This document shows positions 32,122-40,457 of a stretch of 40,476 nucleotides of DNA, one piece after another. Every line of letters starts with the position of its first letter. The stretch's first letter is position 1. Source of the stretch: Acidobacteriota bacterium. GTDB taxonomy: Bacteria > Acidobacteriota > Vicinamibacteria > Vicinamibacterales > Fen-181. The position numbers were made by a program, and so were the translations under genes. The notes beneath the pieces were generated by a model that worked only from the letters and a program-made list of their open reading frames with translations, did not search any database and had not been told where the DNA came from. The stretch is from contig JANYLG010000210.1 in NCBI GenBank assembly GCA_025363775.1, positions 1 through 40,476 on the forward strand, given 5' to 3'.

Positions 32122-33231
32122 CTAGAAGTGGAACAGCTGCAGCTGCACCAGGAACTGCGTGCGGTCGGGCTGCCGGTCGATGTGCTGGCGGCCGACCGTC
32201 GCCTTGATGTTCCGCTGGTGGCCGGCCATCCAGTAGGCAACGCCCGCCTGCCACATGCTCTGCTCAGGGGTCAGCGCGTTATCGAACGTCTTCCGCGAGT
32301 ACTGCACCAGCGGCGACACCTTCCCCTTCTTGACGTGGAACGCCGCCTCCACCAGGATGGCGTCGTTTCTGGCCAGCGCCGGGAGGAACGTCCCGCCATC
32401 GAACCGCATCCAGTTGAACTGCGCGGTGAGTCCCTGCTCCCCCTTGTTGAAGGGCTGCTCGACGAACACGTCGGCAGCATAGGAGTGGTACTCCTTCTGG
32501 GTGTCGAACCCGGCGCCAACGCCGACCACGCGCTTGCTGCCCTGGAACGTGCCGCTGTAGAAAAACCCGGTGTCGGCGGCGAACGGATACCACACCGCGC
32601 GCCCTGCCACCCTCATCCCGTTGCGCGCCTCGACGCCGCGCACGCCCTGGAACACGCCGAGTCGGTACTCGAGGTGCTGTTTCAGCGGATAGCCGCGCAG
32701 CTGCACACCATAGTCGCGCCCCACCCTCGAACCAAGTGACGCCCCCTCGGTGAACGAGTAGGGGCCGTAATCGACGGGCAGCAGCGTCGCCGCCGACTGA
32801 TTGTGATTGTGGCCGAGCGGGACGAGGATCATCCCGGCGTCCACCTTGAACCCGTCTCCCTCGTTGTAGGTGAAGTACGCATCCTGGATGTAGATGTTCC
32901 CTGCTTCCTTCGCCCCGGTCGGGTTACCCGTCTTCTCAGGCGAGGCCTTCCCGATGTTCGGGCTGTCGGTCTCGAAGAAAAACGTCCACTTATCCGAAAT
33001 CTTCCCACCGAACATGACGCGGATCCGGCGGAGAGACAGATTCTTCGACTGGCCGCTGGTGTCGGGCGTCTCGAGCAGCTCGAACTGCGGCTGCGCGAGG
33101 AACCCGATCTTGATGTTGCTCTTGCCGTCCTTGCTGTCTATCTGCCACTGCGCGGCTGCCGGCCGAACCGACAGCGCCAGGGCCATGCCGCCGGCGAGGG
33201 CGGCCACCATCACGAAACGAACGCCGTTCAT
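32122..33231 (-). CDS. Outer-membrane porin, phosphate-selective porin O/P-like
   Basis: A 369-residue protein with a signal peptide (VMVAALAGGMALALSVRPAAAQ) and then beta-strands: IKIGFLAQPQFELLE, NLSLRRIRVMFGGKISDKWT and FKVDAGMILVPLGHNHNQS. It ends QLQLFHF with a terminal Phe. This layout is that of the OprP/OprO porin family (PF07396). The ligand may be phosphate or another anion; that is inference. ATG 33231 has GAGGAG seven bases upstream; the frame is open to 33399 but that part overlaps a structured leader. Two inverted repeats lie in the leader (33249-33264 and 33269-33299). Confidence 0.87.
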   Translation of the reverse strand: MNGVRFVMVAALAGGMALALSVRPAAAQWQIDSKDGKSNIKIGFLAQPQFELLETPDTSGQSKNLSLRRIRVMFGGKISDKWTFFFETDSPNIGKASPEKTGNPTGAKEAGNIYIQDAYFTYNEGDGFKVDAGMILVPLGHNHNQSAATLLPVDYGPYSFTEGASLGSRVGRDYGVQLRGYPLKQHLEYRLGVFQGVRGVEARNGMRVAGRAVWYPFAADTGFFYSGTFQGSKRVVGVGAGFDTQKEYHSYAADVFVEQPFNKGEQGLTAQFNWMRFDGGTFLPALARNDAILVEAAFHVKKGKVSPLVQYSRKTFDNALTPEQSMWQAGVAYWMAGHQRNIKATVGRQHIDRQPDRTQFLVQLQLFHF

Positions 33232-33544
33232 GTCTGCTCCTCTACTCGACGCCGGTACCGGCGTGCGTCCGCAGCGTCTCGGCATCCGGCTCGCTGCGGC
33301 GCTCTCCTCTCTGGGCGGGAGCGGCCCGTTCTCGTATCGCCCTTGACGAACGTTGCGGTCAGAACCCGGGGCGTATTGCACGGCGGTTCCGCGGCTCACC
33401 CCGCCGAGGGACCCGGGCGGCCTCGCCCGACACGGCGTCGATTTCGACGAGACCGGAGACCGCCGACCGTACGTCGCGAGAATCGACGTTAGTGTACATC
33501 CAGAGGAGTCGACTGGCGACCGGTGACTGACTTATGATGCCCGG
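33232..33544. promoter_or_regulatory. Divergent porin/ZIP control region
   Basis: The 313-base gap holds no convincing gene. A perfect 16-base palindrome ACGCCGGTACCGGCGT (33249-33264) and an 8-bp inverted repeat CCGCAGCG/CGCTGCGG (33269-33299) lie just upstream of the porin start. On the plus side TATGAT (33533-33538) ends six bases before the ZIP start. Confidence 0.5.
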
Positions 33545-34282
33545 GTGCATCTATTCGCATCGGCTCTCGCCTTGAGCGTGATGGGCAGTTTCGGCAGCCT
33601 GTTCCTCGCCTCCGGCCTTCTGGTCGTCACACCCAAGACCCGGATGGCGCTGGTGCCGCACCTCGTCAGTTACGCCGTGGGCACCCTGCTCGGCGTGGCG
33701 CTGCTCTCGATCCTCCCGGAAGTGCTGGCGGACCTCAGCCCGACACGCACGGGGATGGTGCTGCTCGCCGGCATCATGAGCTTCTTCGTCCTGGAGAAGC
33801 TCGTACTCTGGCGCCACTGCCACAGCGAGAATTGCGAAGCGCACAGCCGTCCTGGTGCACTGGTGCTGATCGGCCACGGGTTGCACAGTTTTGTGGACGG
33901 CGTCGCCATCGGGGCGGCGGTCCAGACATCTATGCCTCTTGGTGTCAGCACCGCGATCGCGGTCGCGCTCCACGAGGTGCCTCAGCAGGTGGGCGACTTC
34001 GCCATTCTGCTCAGCGCCGGCTACCGGCGGGCTCCCGCACTCGGGCTGAGCGTCCTGTCAGCCGCGGGCGCCGTCGCGGGAACCATCGCCGCGTTCCTGG
34101 CGTTCGACCGCATGCCTGGGTTCCTGCCCTACGCGCTGACATTCGCCGCCGCGAGCTTCCTCTACATCGCCATGGCCGACCTCATGCCCGATCTTCACAA
34201 GGGCAAAGTGGACGGGGGCGCCTTCAAGCAACTCCTGCTGCTGGTTGGCGGCATGGCGACGGCCTTCTGGTTGCGTGAGTAG
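33545..34282 (+). CDS. ZIP-family metal transporter
   Basis: A 245-residue membrane protein with about eight helices. The core ZIP motifs are HSFVDGVAIGAA in helix IV and HEVPQQVGDFAILLSAG in helix V, with the His, Asp and Glu residues that bind Zn2+ or Fe2+. The loop between helices III and IV has HCHSENCEAH, likely metal-binding. The GTG at 33545 has no Shine-Dalgarno sequence; TATGAT at 33533-33538 would start transcription at or next to the GTG, so a leaderless message is predicted. It probably imports zinc or another divalent metal; the direction and metal are inferred from the family. Confidence 0.92.
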   Translation: MHLFASALALSVMGSFGSLFLASGLLVVTPKTRMALVPHLVSYAVGTLLGVALLSILPEVLADLSPTRTGMVLLAGIMSFFVLEKLVLWRHCHSENCEAHSRPGALVLIGHGLHSFVDGVAIGAAVQTSMPLGVSTAIAVALHEVPQQVGDFAILLSAGYRRAPALGLSVLSAAGAVAGTIAAFLAFDRMPGFLPYALTFAAASFLYIAMADLMPDLHKGKVDGGAFKQLLLLVGGMATAFWLRE

Positions 34283-34332
34283 CCACGGCGGCTGACACGT
34301 CTTCATTTCCATTCGGATCGTGTCCGGGCTGT

Positions 34333-34356
34333 CCTTTCAGGAGCACAGCTGAAAGG
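34333..34356 (+). terminator. Hairpin downstream of the ZIP gene
   Basis: CCTTTCAG (34333-34340) pairs perfectly with CTGAAAGG (34349-34356) around an eight-base loop, about 50 bases after the ZIP stop. No T-run follows, so this is a weak terminator call. Confidence 0.4.
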
Positions 34357-34400
34357 AACGACTTCCCTGATCGACTGCCAGCGCCCGAAGGGGAATCTGA

Positions 34401-34580
34401 AACCTGGCGAACCCTCCCATCCACATTCTGGTGGAACACGGCCGCGTCACGCTGACGGGCGTTGTCAACAACAACGTCGAACGAATGCTGGCCCGCTCGC
34501 TGGCGAGCGCCGTCGGCGCGTTCTCGGTGCAGAACGAGTTGAGGACCGACGCGGAGATGCGGGCGATGGACGAGTACCCA
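34401..34580 (+). pseudogene. Remnant of a BON-domain protein gene
   Basis: From 34401 the frame reads NLANPPIHILVEHGRVTL, then TGVVNNNVERMLARSLAS and FSVQNELRTDAEMRAMD, which is the last third of a BON domain as in periplasmic two-BON proteins. The triplet before it (34398-34400) is an in-frame TGA, and I find no upstream half of the domain in any frame between 34283 and 34398. The piece therefore looks like a truncated, decayed gene rather than a working protein. The rest of the gap back to the ZIP gene holds only a hairpin. Confidence 0.75.
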
Positions 34581-35351
34581 CTAGTTCGTCGCCTGCCCGG
34601 TCCTGTCCTTGCCCTTCTTCACCACCCACCAGATGATCAGCGCGAGCATGGTGAAGGCTGCGGCCATGCTGCCGACGAAGAGCCAGAGCGTCCGATAGAG
34701 AATCGATGTCGGCTCCATCCGCGCTTCCATCTCGAGCGGCTGACCGGCGAGTCGATCAGACAGCGACTGTTCCCAGGCGAGGATGTTGCCGCGCAACAGG
34801 TTGTCTTCCCCCGCGTTGTGATACGCGATCTTGCTGGGCAGATGAAGCCGGAAGCCGACCAACTCGCTGCCGTTCCACCCCACGTCGCCGACCGGCTTGT
34901 TCGCGGACGCCCCGAGGTCTTCTCGAAAGCGGTACAGCTCGCCCATCCGGTCGAACCGGATGGAGGCCCAGGAGAAGACACGCGCCGCTGGCAGCTTCCG
35001 GATGTCGCTCACGTCCAGGCGGACGTGGGCGAAGCGACGGCCGCGCTGCCGGGAACTGGTCACCCGCACGACGTGAATGCCAGGGCTCTCGAAGATGGCC
35101 GCCACCGTCGCCCGGTCGAAACGCACGGAGAGACTCTTGTCGAGGTCCACGCCGCGCAGTGCCGCCAGGGCAGGCAGCGACGCGTTCACGTCGATCGTGG
35201 CCGACCCGTCCAGCGAGAGGTAGATGTCCTCGTCGTACTCGTACTGCCGGAGGAACCCGCGCCTGCACCCGGTCGTGAGCAGCGCGGCGGCAACCACCGT
35301 GACCAGGCACCAGGCCGCACACCACCGGCGGGATCCTCGAACATTCAGCAT
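34581..35351 (-). CDS. Putative lipoprotein with C-terminal membrane anchor
   Basis: Family not recognised. The 256-residue product begins with a lipoprotein signal (LVTVVAAALLTTGCRRG, lipobox LTTGC). The middle (about 40-210) is predicted mixed alpha/beta with no motif I know. A C-terminal hydrophobic helix (WLFVGSMAAAFTMLALIIWW) and a positive tail KKGKDRTGQ would fix it in the inner membrane, so lipid and helix anchor both ends. Start ATG 35351; the frame is open much further upstream but that part is antisense to polA. It is divergent from polA with 54 bases between starts, and a TATTAT lies about 12 bases upstream. Confidence 0.8.
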   Translation of the reverse strand: MLNVRGSRRWCAAWCLVTVVAAALLTTGCRRGFLRQYEYDEDIYLSLDGSATIDVNASLPALAALRGVDLDKSLSVRFDRATVAAIFESPGIHVVRVTSSRQRGRRFAHVRLDVSDIRKLPAARVFSWASIRFDRMGELYRFREDLGASANKPVGDVGWNGSELVGFRLHLPSKIAYHNAGEDNLLRGNILAWEQSLSDRLAGQPLEMEARMEPTSILYRTLWLFVGSMAAAFTMLALIIWWVVKKGKDRTGQATN

Positions 35352-35360
35352 GACTGGCAA

Positions 35361-35370
35361 TGATAATATA
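35361..35370. promoter_or_regulatory. AT-rich -10 elements in the lipoprotein/polA divergent gap
   Basis: TGATAATATA contains an extended -10 for polA (TG-A-TAATAT) and, on the minus strand, TATTAT for the lipoprotein gene. No -35 is convincing on either strand. It is the only AT-rich run in this 54-base gap. Confidence 0.4.
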
Positions 35371-35405
35371 CTGACTTCACCCGCCACTCGTGATCCGCGT
35401 CTTCC

Positions 35406-38117
35406 GTGAACACCGAACACACAATGGTCACGCACCAGGTCCTGTTCCTCATCGACGGCAACTCGCAGATGTATCGTGCCTACCACGCGATCCGCGAGTT
35501 GACCGGGCCGGACGGCCGTTCGACCAACGCCGTCTACGGATTCGTGGCCATGCTGCGCAAGCTCGTGGCCGACCAGCGCCCCGAGTTGATCGCGTGCGCG
35601 TTCGACCTGGCCGGCCCCACCTTCAGATCCGCGCTCGCCGCCGACTACAAGGCGAACCGGCCCGCGATGCCCGACGATCTTGTCGAACAGATTCCGTACG
35701 TCCACCGCTCCTGCGAAGCGCTGGGCGTCCCGATCCTTTCGTGCGTGGGGTTCGAGGCCGACGATGTCATCGGCACGGTGACCGAGAGGGCCATCCACGA
35801 GGGGTATCACGTCGTCATCGTCACGGGCGACAAGGACATGTTCCAGCTCGTACACGACGGCGTGCGCGTGTTCAACCCGCGCGACGAGGGCACCTGGTAC
35901 GACGAGGTCGCGGTGACAGAGAAGTTCGGCGTCCCGCCGCACCAGGTGGTGGACGTGCTGGCGCTGACCGGGGACGCGGTCGACAACATCAGGGGGGTGC
36001 CGGGCGTCGGAGAGAAGGGCGCACGCGAGCTGATGACGACGTTCGGGTCGCTCGACGCGCTGCTCGAGCGTGCCGGCGAGGTGCCGCAGAAGAGGTACCG
36101 GGAAGCCCTGCTGGCTCACGCCGACCTCGCAAAGCAGAGCCGCGAACTCGCGCGGATCCGGCGTGACGCGCCGGTCACCTTCGAGGTGGAGGCGTTCCGC
36201 TACCAGGGGCCGAACAGGCAGGCGTGCTTCGAGCTGTTCGGCGAGCTCGGATTCAGGTCGCTGCTGGGCGAGTTTGCGCCCACCGCGGAGACGGTGACCA
36301 AGGACTACGCGATCGTCGAGACCCTCGAGGGGGTGAACGCGCTCGCGTCCGAGTTGAGGGACGCCGGCCGCTTCGCCCTCCACACCCTGACCACGGTGGG
36401 CCCGGTCGTGCAGGCCGACCTCGTCGGCATCGCCTTCGCGACGAGTGACTGGCAGGCGAGGTACGTCCCGGTGGCGCACCACGCCCTCGACGCCGGACCG
36501 CAGGCTGACCGCCGGGCGGCGCTCGAGGCGTTGAAGGATGTCCTGGAAGATGCGGCGGTCGAGAAGGTGGGCCACGACCTGAAGCTCGACGCCATCACGC
36601 TCGCGCGCTACGGGATCGAGCTGCACGGGATGGCGTTCGACACGATGCTGGCCAGCTACCTGCTCGACGCAACACGGTCGTCGCATTCCCTGGAAGACAA
36701 CGCGCTCGAGCACCTTGGCTACAAGGCGCTGACCGAGGCAGACGTCTTGGGACGAGGCGCGAAGGCGCTGGGGACGGCGGACCTGCCTCCCGCGGCCTTG
36801 ATCGATTTCGCGGGCGAGCGCGTGGACCTGGCCTTACAGATTGCCGGACGCGTGGCACCCCTGCTTGCTGCCGAGCACCTCGACCAGGTGTACCGCGAGC
36901 TCGAGTTGCCGCTCTTTCCCGTGCTCGCCGACATCGAGCGCGCGGGGGTCAAGGTGGATTCCGGCGTGCTCGGGCGCCTGTCAGAACGCCTGGAACGCGA
37001 CCTGGCCGTTCGGAGCGCGAAGATCTTCGAACTCTCCGGCGAGTCGTTCAACATCAACTCGCCCAAGCAGTTGTCCGAGATCCTCTTCGACAAGCTGAAA
37101 CTGCCGGCGGGCAAGCGGACCGGAAAGACACGCGTGGCCTCCACGGCGGTCGAGGTGCTCGAGGAACTCGCGCTCGCGCACGAGTTGCCGCGCCTGGTCC
37201 TCGACTGGCGCAGCGTGCAGAAGCTGAAGGGCACCTACATCGACGCGCTGCCGCAGCTCGTCAACCCGGCGACCGGGCGGGTTCACACCTGCTTCAACCA
37301 GGCAGTGGCGGCCACGGGTCGGTTGAGCAGCAGCGATCCGAACCTGCAGAACATCCCGATTCGGTCCGAGCTGGGACGCGAGATCCGAGCAGCGTTCGTC
37401 GCGGAACCCGGGAGCGTCTTGATCTCGGCCGATTACTCGCAGATCGAACTGCGCGTGCTGGCCCACCTCTCAGGCGACGCCACGCTCACCGAGGCGTTCC
37501 TCCGGGGCGACGACATCCACGATCAAACGGCGCTCAGTGTGTTTGGCCCAGACAGTGGCCTTCGCCCGCACGAACTGCGGCGGCGGGCGAAGATCATCAA
37601 CTACGCGTTGCTGTACGGGAAGACGGCGTTCACGCTGGCCCGTGACATCGGCGTGTCGCAACAGGCGGCCCAGGCGTTCATCGACGCCTACTTCGCCGGC
37701 TTCCCCGGAGTGCGCCGGTTCATCGATCACCTCCTGGAGGAGGCGCGGCGGACCGGTGTGGTCACTACGCTGTTCGGCCGACGCCGCCTGGTGCCTGAGT
37801 TGACCAGTCGGAACGGCCAGGTCAGGTCGGCAGCCGAGCGGGTGGCGGTGAACCTCCCGATCCAGGGGACGGCGGCAGACATCCTCAAGCGGGCCATGAT
37901 CGACGTCCACCGTGCGCTCGAGGTTCGGCGGACGGCGGGAGGGCGAGCGCGGATGATCCTCACCGTCCACGACGAACTGCTCTTCGAGGCGCCTCAGAAC
38001 GAGACAGACGAAGTGGCAGCGCTGGTTCGGTCCGGGATGGAAGGGGCAGTTGCCCTATCTGTTCCTTTGACGGTCGATATCGGCGTCGGGAGGAACTGGC
38101 GGGAAGCCAAGAAGTGA
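35406..38117 (+). CDS. polA: DNA polymerase I
   Basis: A 903-residue family A polymerase for gap filling and repair. The N-terminal 5'-nuclease domain (about 1-290) has FEADDVIGT, TGDKDMFQLV and the helix-hairpin-helix GVPGVGEKGA. The middle domain (about 300-490) has the 3'-5' exonuclease fold, but the exo I motif reads FALHTLTT (His325, Leu327) where active enzymes have FALDTET, so proofreading is probably lost. The polymerase domain has motif A DYSQIELR (Asp676), O-helix RRRAKIINYALLYGKT (727-740) and motif C VHDELLFE (Asp856). Position 733, aligned to E. coli F762, is Tyr. Start GTG 35406 or ATG 35424; neither has a clear Shine-Dalgarno sequence. Confidence 0.97.
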   Translation: MNTEHTMVTHQVLFLIDGNSQMYRAYHAIRELTGPDGRSTNAVYGFVAMLRKLVADQRPELIACAFDLAGPTFRSALAADYKANRPAMPDDLVEQIPYVHRSCEALGVPILSCVGFEADDVIGTVTERAIHEGYHVVIVTGDKDMFQLVHDGVRVFNPRDEGTWYDEVAVTEKFGVPPHQVVDVLALTGDAVDNIRGVPGVGEKGARELMTTFGSLDALLERAGEVPQKRYREALLAHADLAKQSRELARIRRDAPVTFEVEAFRYQGPNRQACFELFGELGFRSLLGEFAPTAETVTKDYAIVETLEGVNALASELRDAGRFALHTLTTVGPVVQADLVGIAFATSDWQARYVPVAHHALDAGPQADRRAALEALKDVLEDAAVEKVGHDLKLDAITLARYGIELHGMAFDTMLASYLLDATRSSHSLEDNALEHLGYKALTEADVLGRGAKALGTADLPPAALIDFAGERVDLALQIAGRVAPLLAAEHLDQVYRELELPLFPVLADIERAGVKVDSGVLGRLSERLERDLAVRSAKIFELSGESFNINSPKQLSEILFDKLKLPAGKRTGKTRVASTAVEVLEELALAHELPRLVLDWRSVQKLKGTYIDALPQLVNPATGRVHTCFNQAVAATGRLSSSDPNLQNIPIRSELGREIRAAFVAEPGSVLISADYSQIELRVLAHLSGDATLTEAFLRGDDIHDQTALSVFGPDSGLRPHELRRRAKIINYALLYGKTAFTLARDIGVSQQAAQAFIDAYFAGFPGVRRFIDHLLEEARRTGVVTTLFGRRRLVPELTSRNGQVRSAAERVAVNLPIQGTAADILKRAMIDVHRALEVRRTAGGRARMILTVHDELLFEAPQNETDEVAALVRSGMEGAVALSVPLTVDIGVGRNWREAKK

Positions 38118-38147
38118 TTTGCCAAACCCCAAGAATGGGCGCGACAT

Positions 38148-39005
38148 CTATGGCCGCTTCATCGCCCAGTCTTTCTTGATTCCGTCCCACTCTGCCCGCA
38201 TGGAGGCAGCGGCGCGGTCGCGGTCGCGGTCGTTCGAGGCCATGACGCGAACGCGTTCGGGGATGATCGCCAGCAGGACAAGTTGATCGAGGTCAGCCCG
38301 CAGCGCACGTCCCTGGTCTTCGCCGAACGGTGCCCGCACCCATCCTGCCACTGCCGCATCCCAGGCTTTGGTCATATCCCCCAAACTACGATACGCCGAG
38401 ACCAGCCAATACGCGGCCGCGGCCGAACCGGGCATTCGCCCTAACTCGACCCTGGCTCGATCACGAACCATGATGTAGACAGCATTCCGGTCGTCCGCCT
38501 CTCCCGATTGTGCCTGGCGGTCGAGCGAGGTGGCCCACCAGTCGAACACCCGTTCGAACGCGCGGGGTGCCATGTCCTGGCTTCGATCCAGGGCTCCCTG
38601 GAACAATTCGGCGGCCGGTCCATAGGAGTCCCCGAGGTAGAGCGACTCGCCCAGGCCCACCATGTAGTCGATACGATCTCGGGAGGTCAGCTGCGCCGTG
38701 CGAATCTGGGTCAGCGCCTCGCGAGCGGCGACCAGGTCGGCGAGATCGATGGTCTCCCGAAACCGTTCCAGGTACGAACGCCCGAGGACGAGATTGGCCG
38801 CGTCGGCCACCGGGGTTGGGCGCAGGCGCGCGGCGGCTGTGATCGCCTGATCGTAGCGTCCCTGATTGTAGAGCTGGCGGGCGAACTCGAGGCCTCCCTG
38901 GGCCTGAGCCGGCAGGCCGGAGAGGGCGGCCAGAAGCGCCGCCAGGAGGATGCGTGCGCTAACCCTTTGCAGAGCAGGGACTTGTGTGTGTTGATAGCCC
39001 GGCAT
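38148..39005 (-). CDS. Secreted TPR-like protein of unknown function
   Basis: A 285-residue product with a signal peptide (ILLAALLAALSGLPAQAQG) and then mainly helical, TPR-like repeats (YNQGRYDQAITAAARL, YGPAAELFQGALDRSQ, YRSLGDMTKAWDAAVAGW). No enzymatic motif is visible. ATG 39005 has AAAGGA nine bases ahead; an upstream in-frame start to 39044 adds only repeat-free but poorly coding sequence. It is convergent with polA and divergent from pcnB, whose -10 overlaps its Shine-Dalgarno region. It may bind proteins in the periplasm; that is inference. Confidence 0.82.
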   Translation of the reverse strand: MPGYQHTQVPALQRVSARILLAALLAALSGLPAQAQGGLEFARQLYNQGRYDQAITAAARLRPTPVADAANLVLGRSYLERFRETIDLADLVAAREALTQIRTAQLTSRDRIDYMVGLGESLYLGDSYGPAAELFQGALDRSQDMAPRAFERVFDWWATSLDRQAQSGEADDRNAVYIMVRDRARVELGRMPGSAAAAYWLVSAYRSLGDMTKAWDAAVAGWVRAPFGEDQGRALRADLDQLVLLAIIPERVRVMASNDRDRDRAAASMRAEWDGIKKDWAMKRP

Positions 39006-39006
39006 T

Positions 39007-39015
39007 TGATATAAT
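39007..39015 (+). promoter_or_regulatory. Extended -10 promoter of pcnB
   Basis: TGATATAAT is a perfect extended -10 (TG-A-TATAAT); its last base is ten bases before the pcnB ATG, so transcription should start near 39022 and give a leader of about three bases. Confidence 0.6.
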
Positions 39016-39024
39016 CCTTTCGCC

Positions 39025-40305
39025 ATGGTGGAGCCGACCGTCATCCCGCGCTCCGAACATCAGTTGTCGCGTCGTGACATTGACCACGATGCGCTGAAGG
39101 TGTTGTACCGTCTCAAGGACGCGGGATTCATCGCGTACCTCGTCGGTGGAAGCGTGCGCGATCTGCTGCTCGGTCGCCGGCCGAAAGATTTCGACATCGT
39201 CACCTCGGCGCATCCGTACCAGGTCAAGCGACTCTTCCGCAACTGCTTTGTCATCGGTCGTCGCTTCCGGCTGGTGCACGTGAAGTTCGGACAGAAGATC
39301 ATCGAGGTCGCGACGTTTCGCAGGCACGTGCCGCCAGCCGAAGCGATTGACGATCCGCTGCCGCCGCCCGACGACGCCGGGCAGGGCATCTCGACGTCCG
39401 CGGCGGCGCGCGATCTGCTGATCCGTCGCGACAACACCTTCGGCACGCCCGAGGAAGACGCGTTCCGCCGCGACTTCACGATCAACGCCCTCTTCTACGA
39501 TATCGCAACCTTTTCCATTATCGACTACGTCGACGGGTTGCGCGATCTCCGCGAGCGCGTGATCCGCGCGATCGGCGATCCCGACGAACGGTTCTGCGAA
39601 GACCCGGTGCGCATGCTGCGTGCGGTGGCGTTTGCCGAGCGGCTGGGGTTCGCGCTCGATCCTCCGGTCGAGGAGGCGATTCGCGGGAACCGCGACGAGA
39701 TTGCCCGCAGCGCCCCCGCGCGGCTGATCGAAGAGTACTACAAGGTCCTGCGGACCGGTGCGAGCGCATCCGTCTTTCGCACCGCGGCGCGCCTCGGCCT
39801 GCTCGAGGCGATCACGCCCGAGTTGCAGCGCCCGTCCAGCGCGGAGCCGGTGTGGCAGTCGCTCGAACGGCTCGACGCGTACCGGCAGCGCTTCTTGTCG
39901 GTGCCCGGGGCCTTCACGAACCCCGTGCTGCTTGGCAGCCTGCTCGTCCCCCTCGGCTTCTCGCTCGATGGCGGGCACGCGCCGCGCGAGGCGATTGGTC
40001 CGTGGCTTGGCACGCTGCCGGTCGCGCGGCGCGATATCGAACGCCTGTACCAGGTCGTCGCGCTTCAACGCCGGCTGCGCGATCCCAACATCTCCCCGCG
40101 TTCGGCGCGGGCGTTGCTCATACGCGGTGCCTTTCCTGATGCGCTCGCGTGGCTCGAGATCCATGGCGGGGCGCAAGAGGCCGTGGCCCGCTGGCGCGCA
40201 CTCGAGGCCGAGTTGACCGAGAGCGGCGCGATCGAGCCGCCGGCCGCGCGCCTCCCCGCTCGCCGCCGCCGCCGCCGCCGGCCTCGCGGGCCGGTTCGGC
40301 CATAG
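39025..40305 (+). CDS. pcnB: Poly(A) polymerase / tRNA nucleotidyltransferase family, PcnB type
   Basis: A 426-residue class II nucleotidyltransferase. The head domain has the GGSVRDLLLGRRPKDFD motif with the metal-binding Asp pair, FRNCFVIGRRFRLVHVKFG and IIEVATFR; then RRDFTINALFYDIATF and EDPVRMLRAVAFAERLGF. The spacing and the FRNCxxxGRRFRLxHV block are those of PcnB rather than CCA-adding enzyme. The Arg-rich tail ARRRRRRRRPRGPVRP resembles the basic C terminus of E. coli PcnB. Poly(A) polymerase tags RNA for decay; if no separate cca exists this protein could also add CCA, which sequence alone cannot settle. ATG 39025 has no Shine-Dalgarno sequence. Confidence 0.9.
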   Translation: MVEPTVIPRSEHQLSRRDIDHDALKVLYRLKDAGFIAYLVGGSVRDLLLGRRPKDFDIVTSAHPYQVKRLFRNCFVIGRRFRLVHVKFGQKIIEVATFRRHVPPAEAIDDPLPPPDDAGQGISTSAAARDLLIRRDNTFGTPEEDAFRRDFTINALFYDIATFSIIDYVDGLRDLRERVIRAIGDPDERFCEDPVRMLRAVAFAERLGFALDPPVEEAIRGNRDEIARSAPARLIEEYYKVLRTGASASVFRTAARLGLLEAITPELQRPSSAEPVWQSLERLDAYRQRFLSVPGAFTNPVLLGSLLVPLGFSLDGGHAPREAIGPWLGTLPVARRDIERLYQVVALQRRLRDPNISPRSARALLIRGAFPDALAWLEIHGGAQEAVARWRALEAELTESGAIEPPAARLPARRRRRRRPRGPVRP

Positions 40306-40356
40306 GACCGTGCCACTGCATACTGCCTACCCTCCCCTGCATAACCTTCCGTTCGC

Positions 40357-40386
40357 TTGACCTGCCGCAAGCGCCTGGTGTGTAAT
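40357..40386 (+). promoter_or_regulatory. Sigma70-type promoter before the last gene
   Basis: TTGACC (40357-40362) and TGTAAT (40381-40386) are 18 bases apart, 71 bases before an ATG at 40458. Confidence 0.5.
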
Positions 40387-40457
40387 CGCGGCTTGCACGG
40401 GGACCGCCGTGGCGGGTCGTTCGCCCGCGCCGGCCATTGCCAATTCATGGAGCGCCT

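Noticed and set aside
33359-33550. Small minus-strand gene in the porin/ZIP gap
   Set aside because: No ribosome binding site, no recognisable features, and it would cross the ZIP start.
34431-35363. Plus-strand open frame of 310 codons as a gene
   Set aside because: Only the first about 50 codons resemble a protein (BON remnant); the rest is antisense to the lipoprotein gene.
35352-36713. N-terminal extension of the lipoprotein frame on the minus strand
   Set aside because: This part is antisense to polA; the lipoprotein signal starts at ATG 35351.
39025-40305. CCA-adding tRNA nucleotidyltransferase as the primary name
   Set aside because: The FRNCxxxGRRFRLxHV block and basic tail match PcnB better; a CCA role cannot be excluded but is not indicated.
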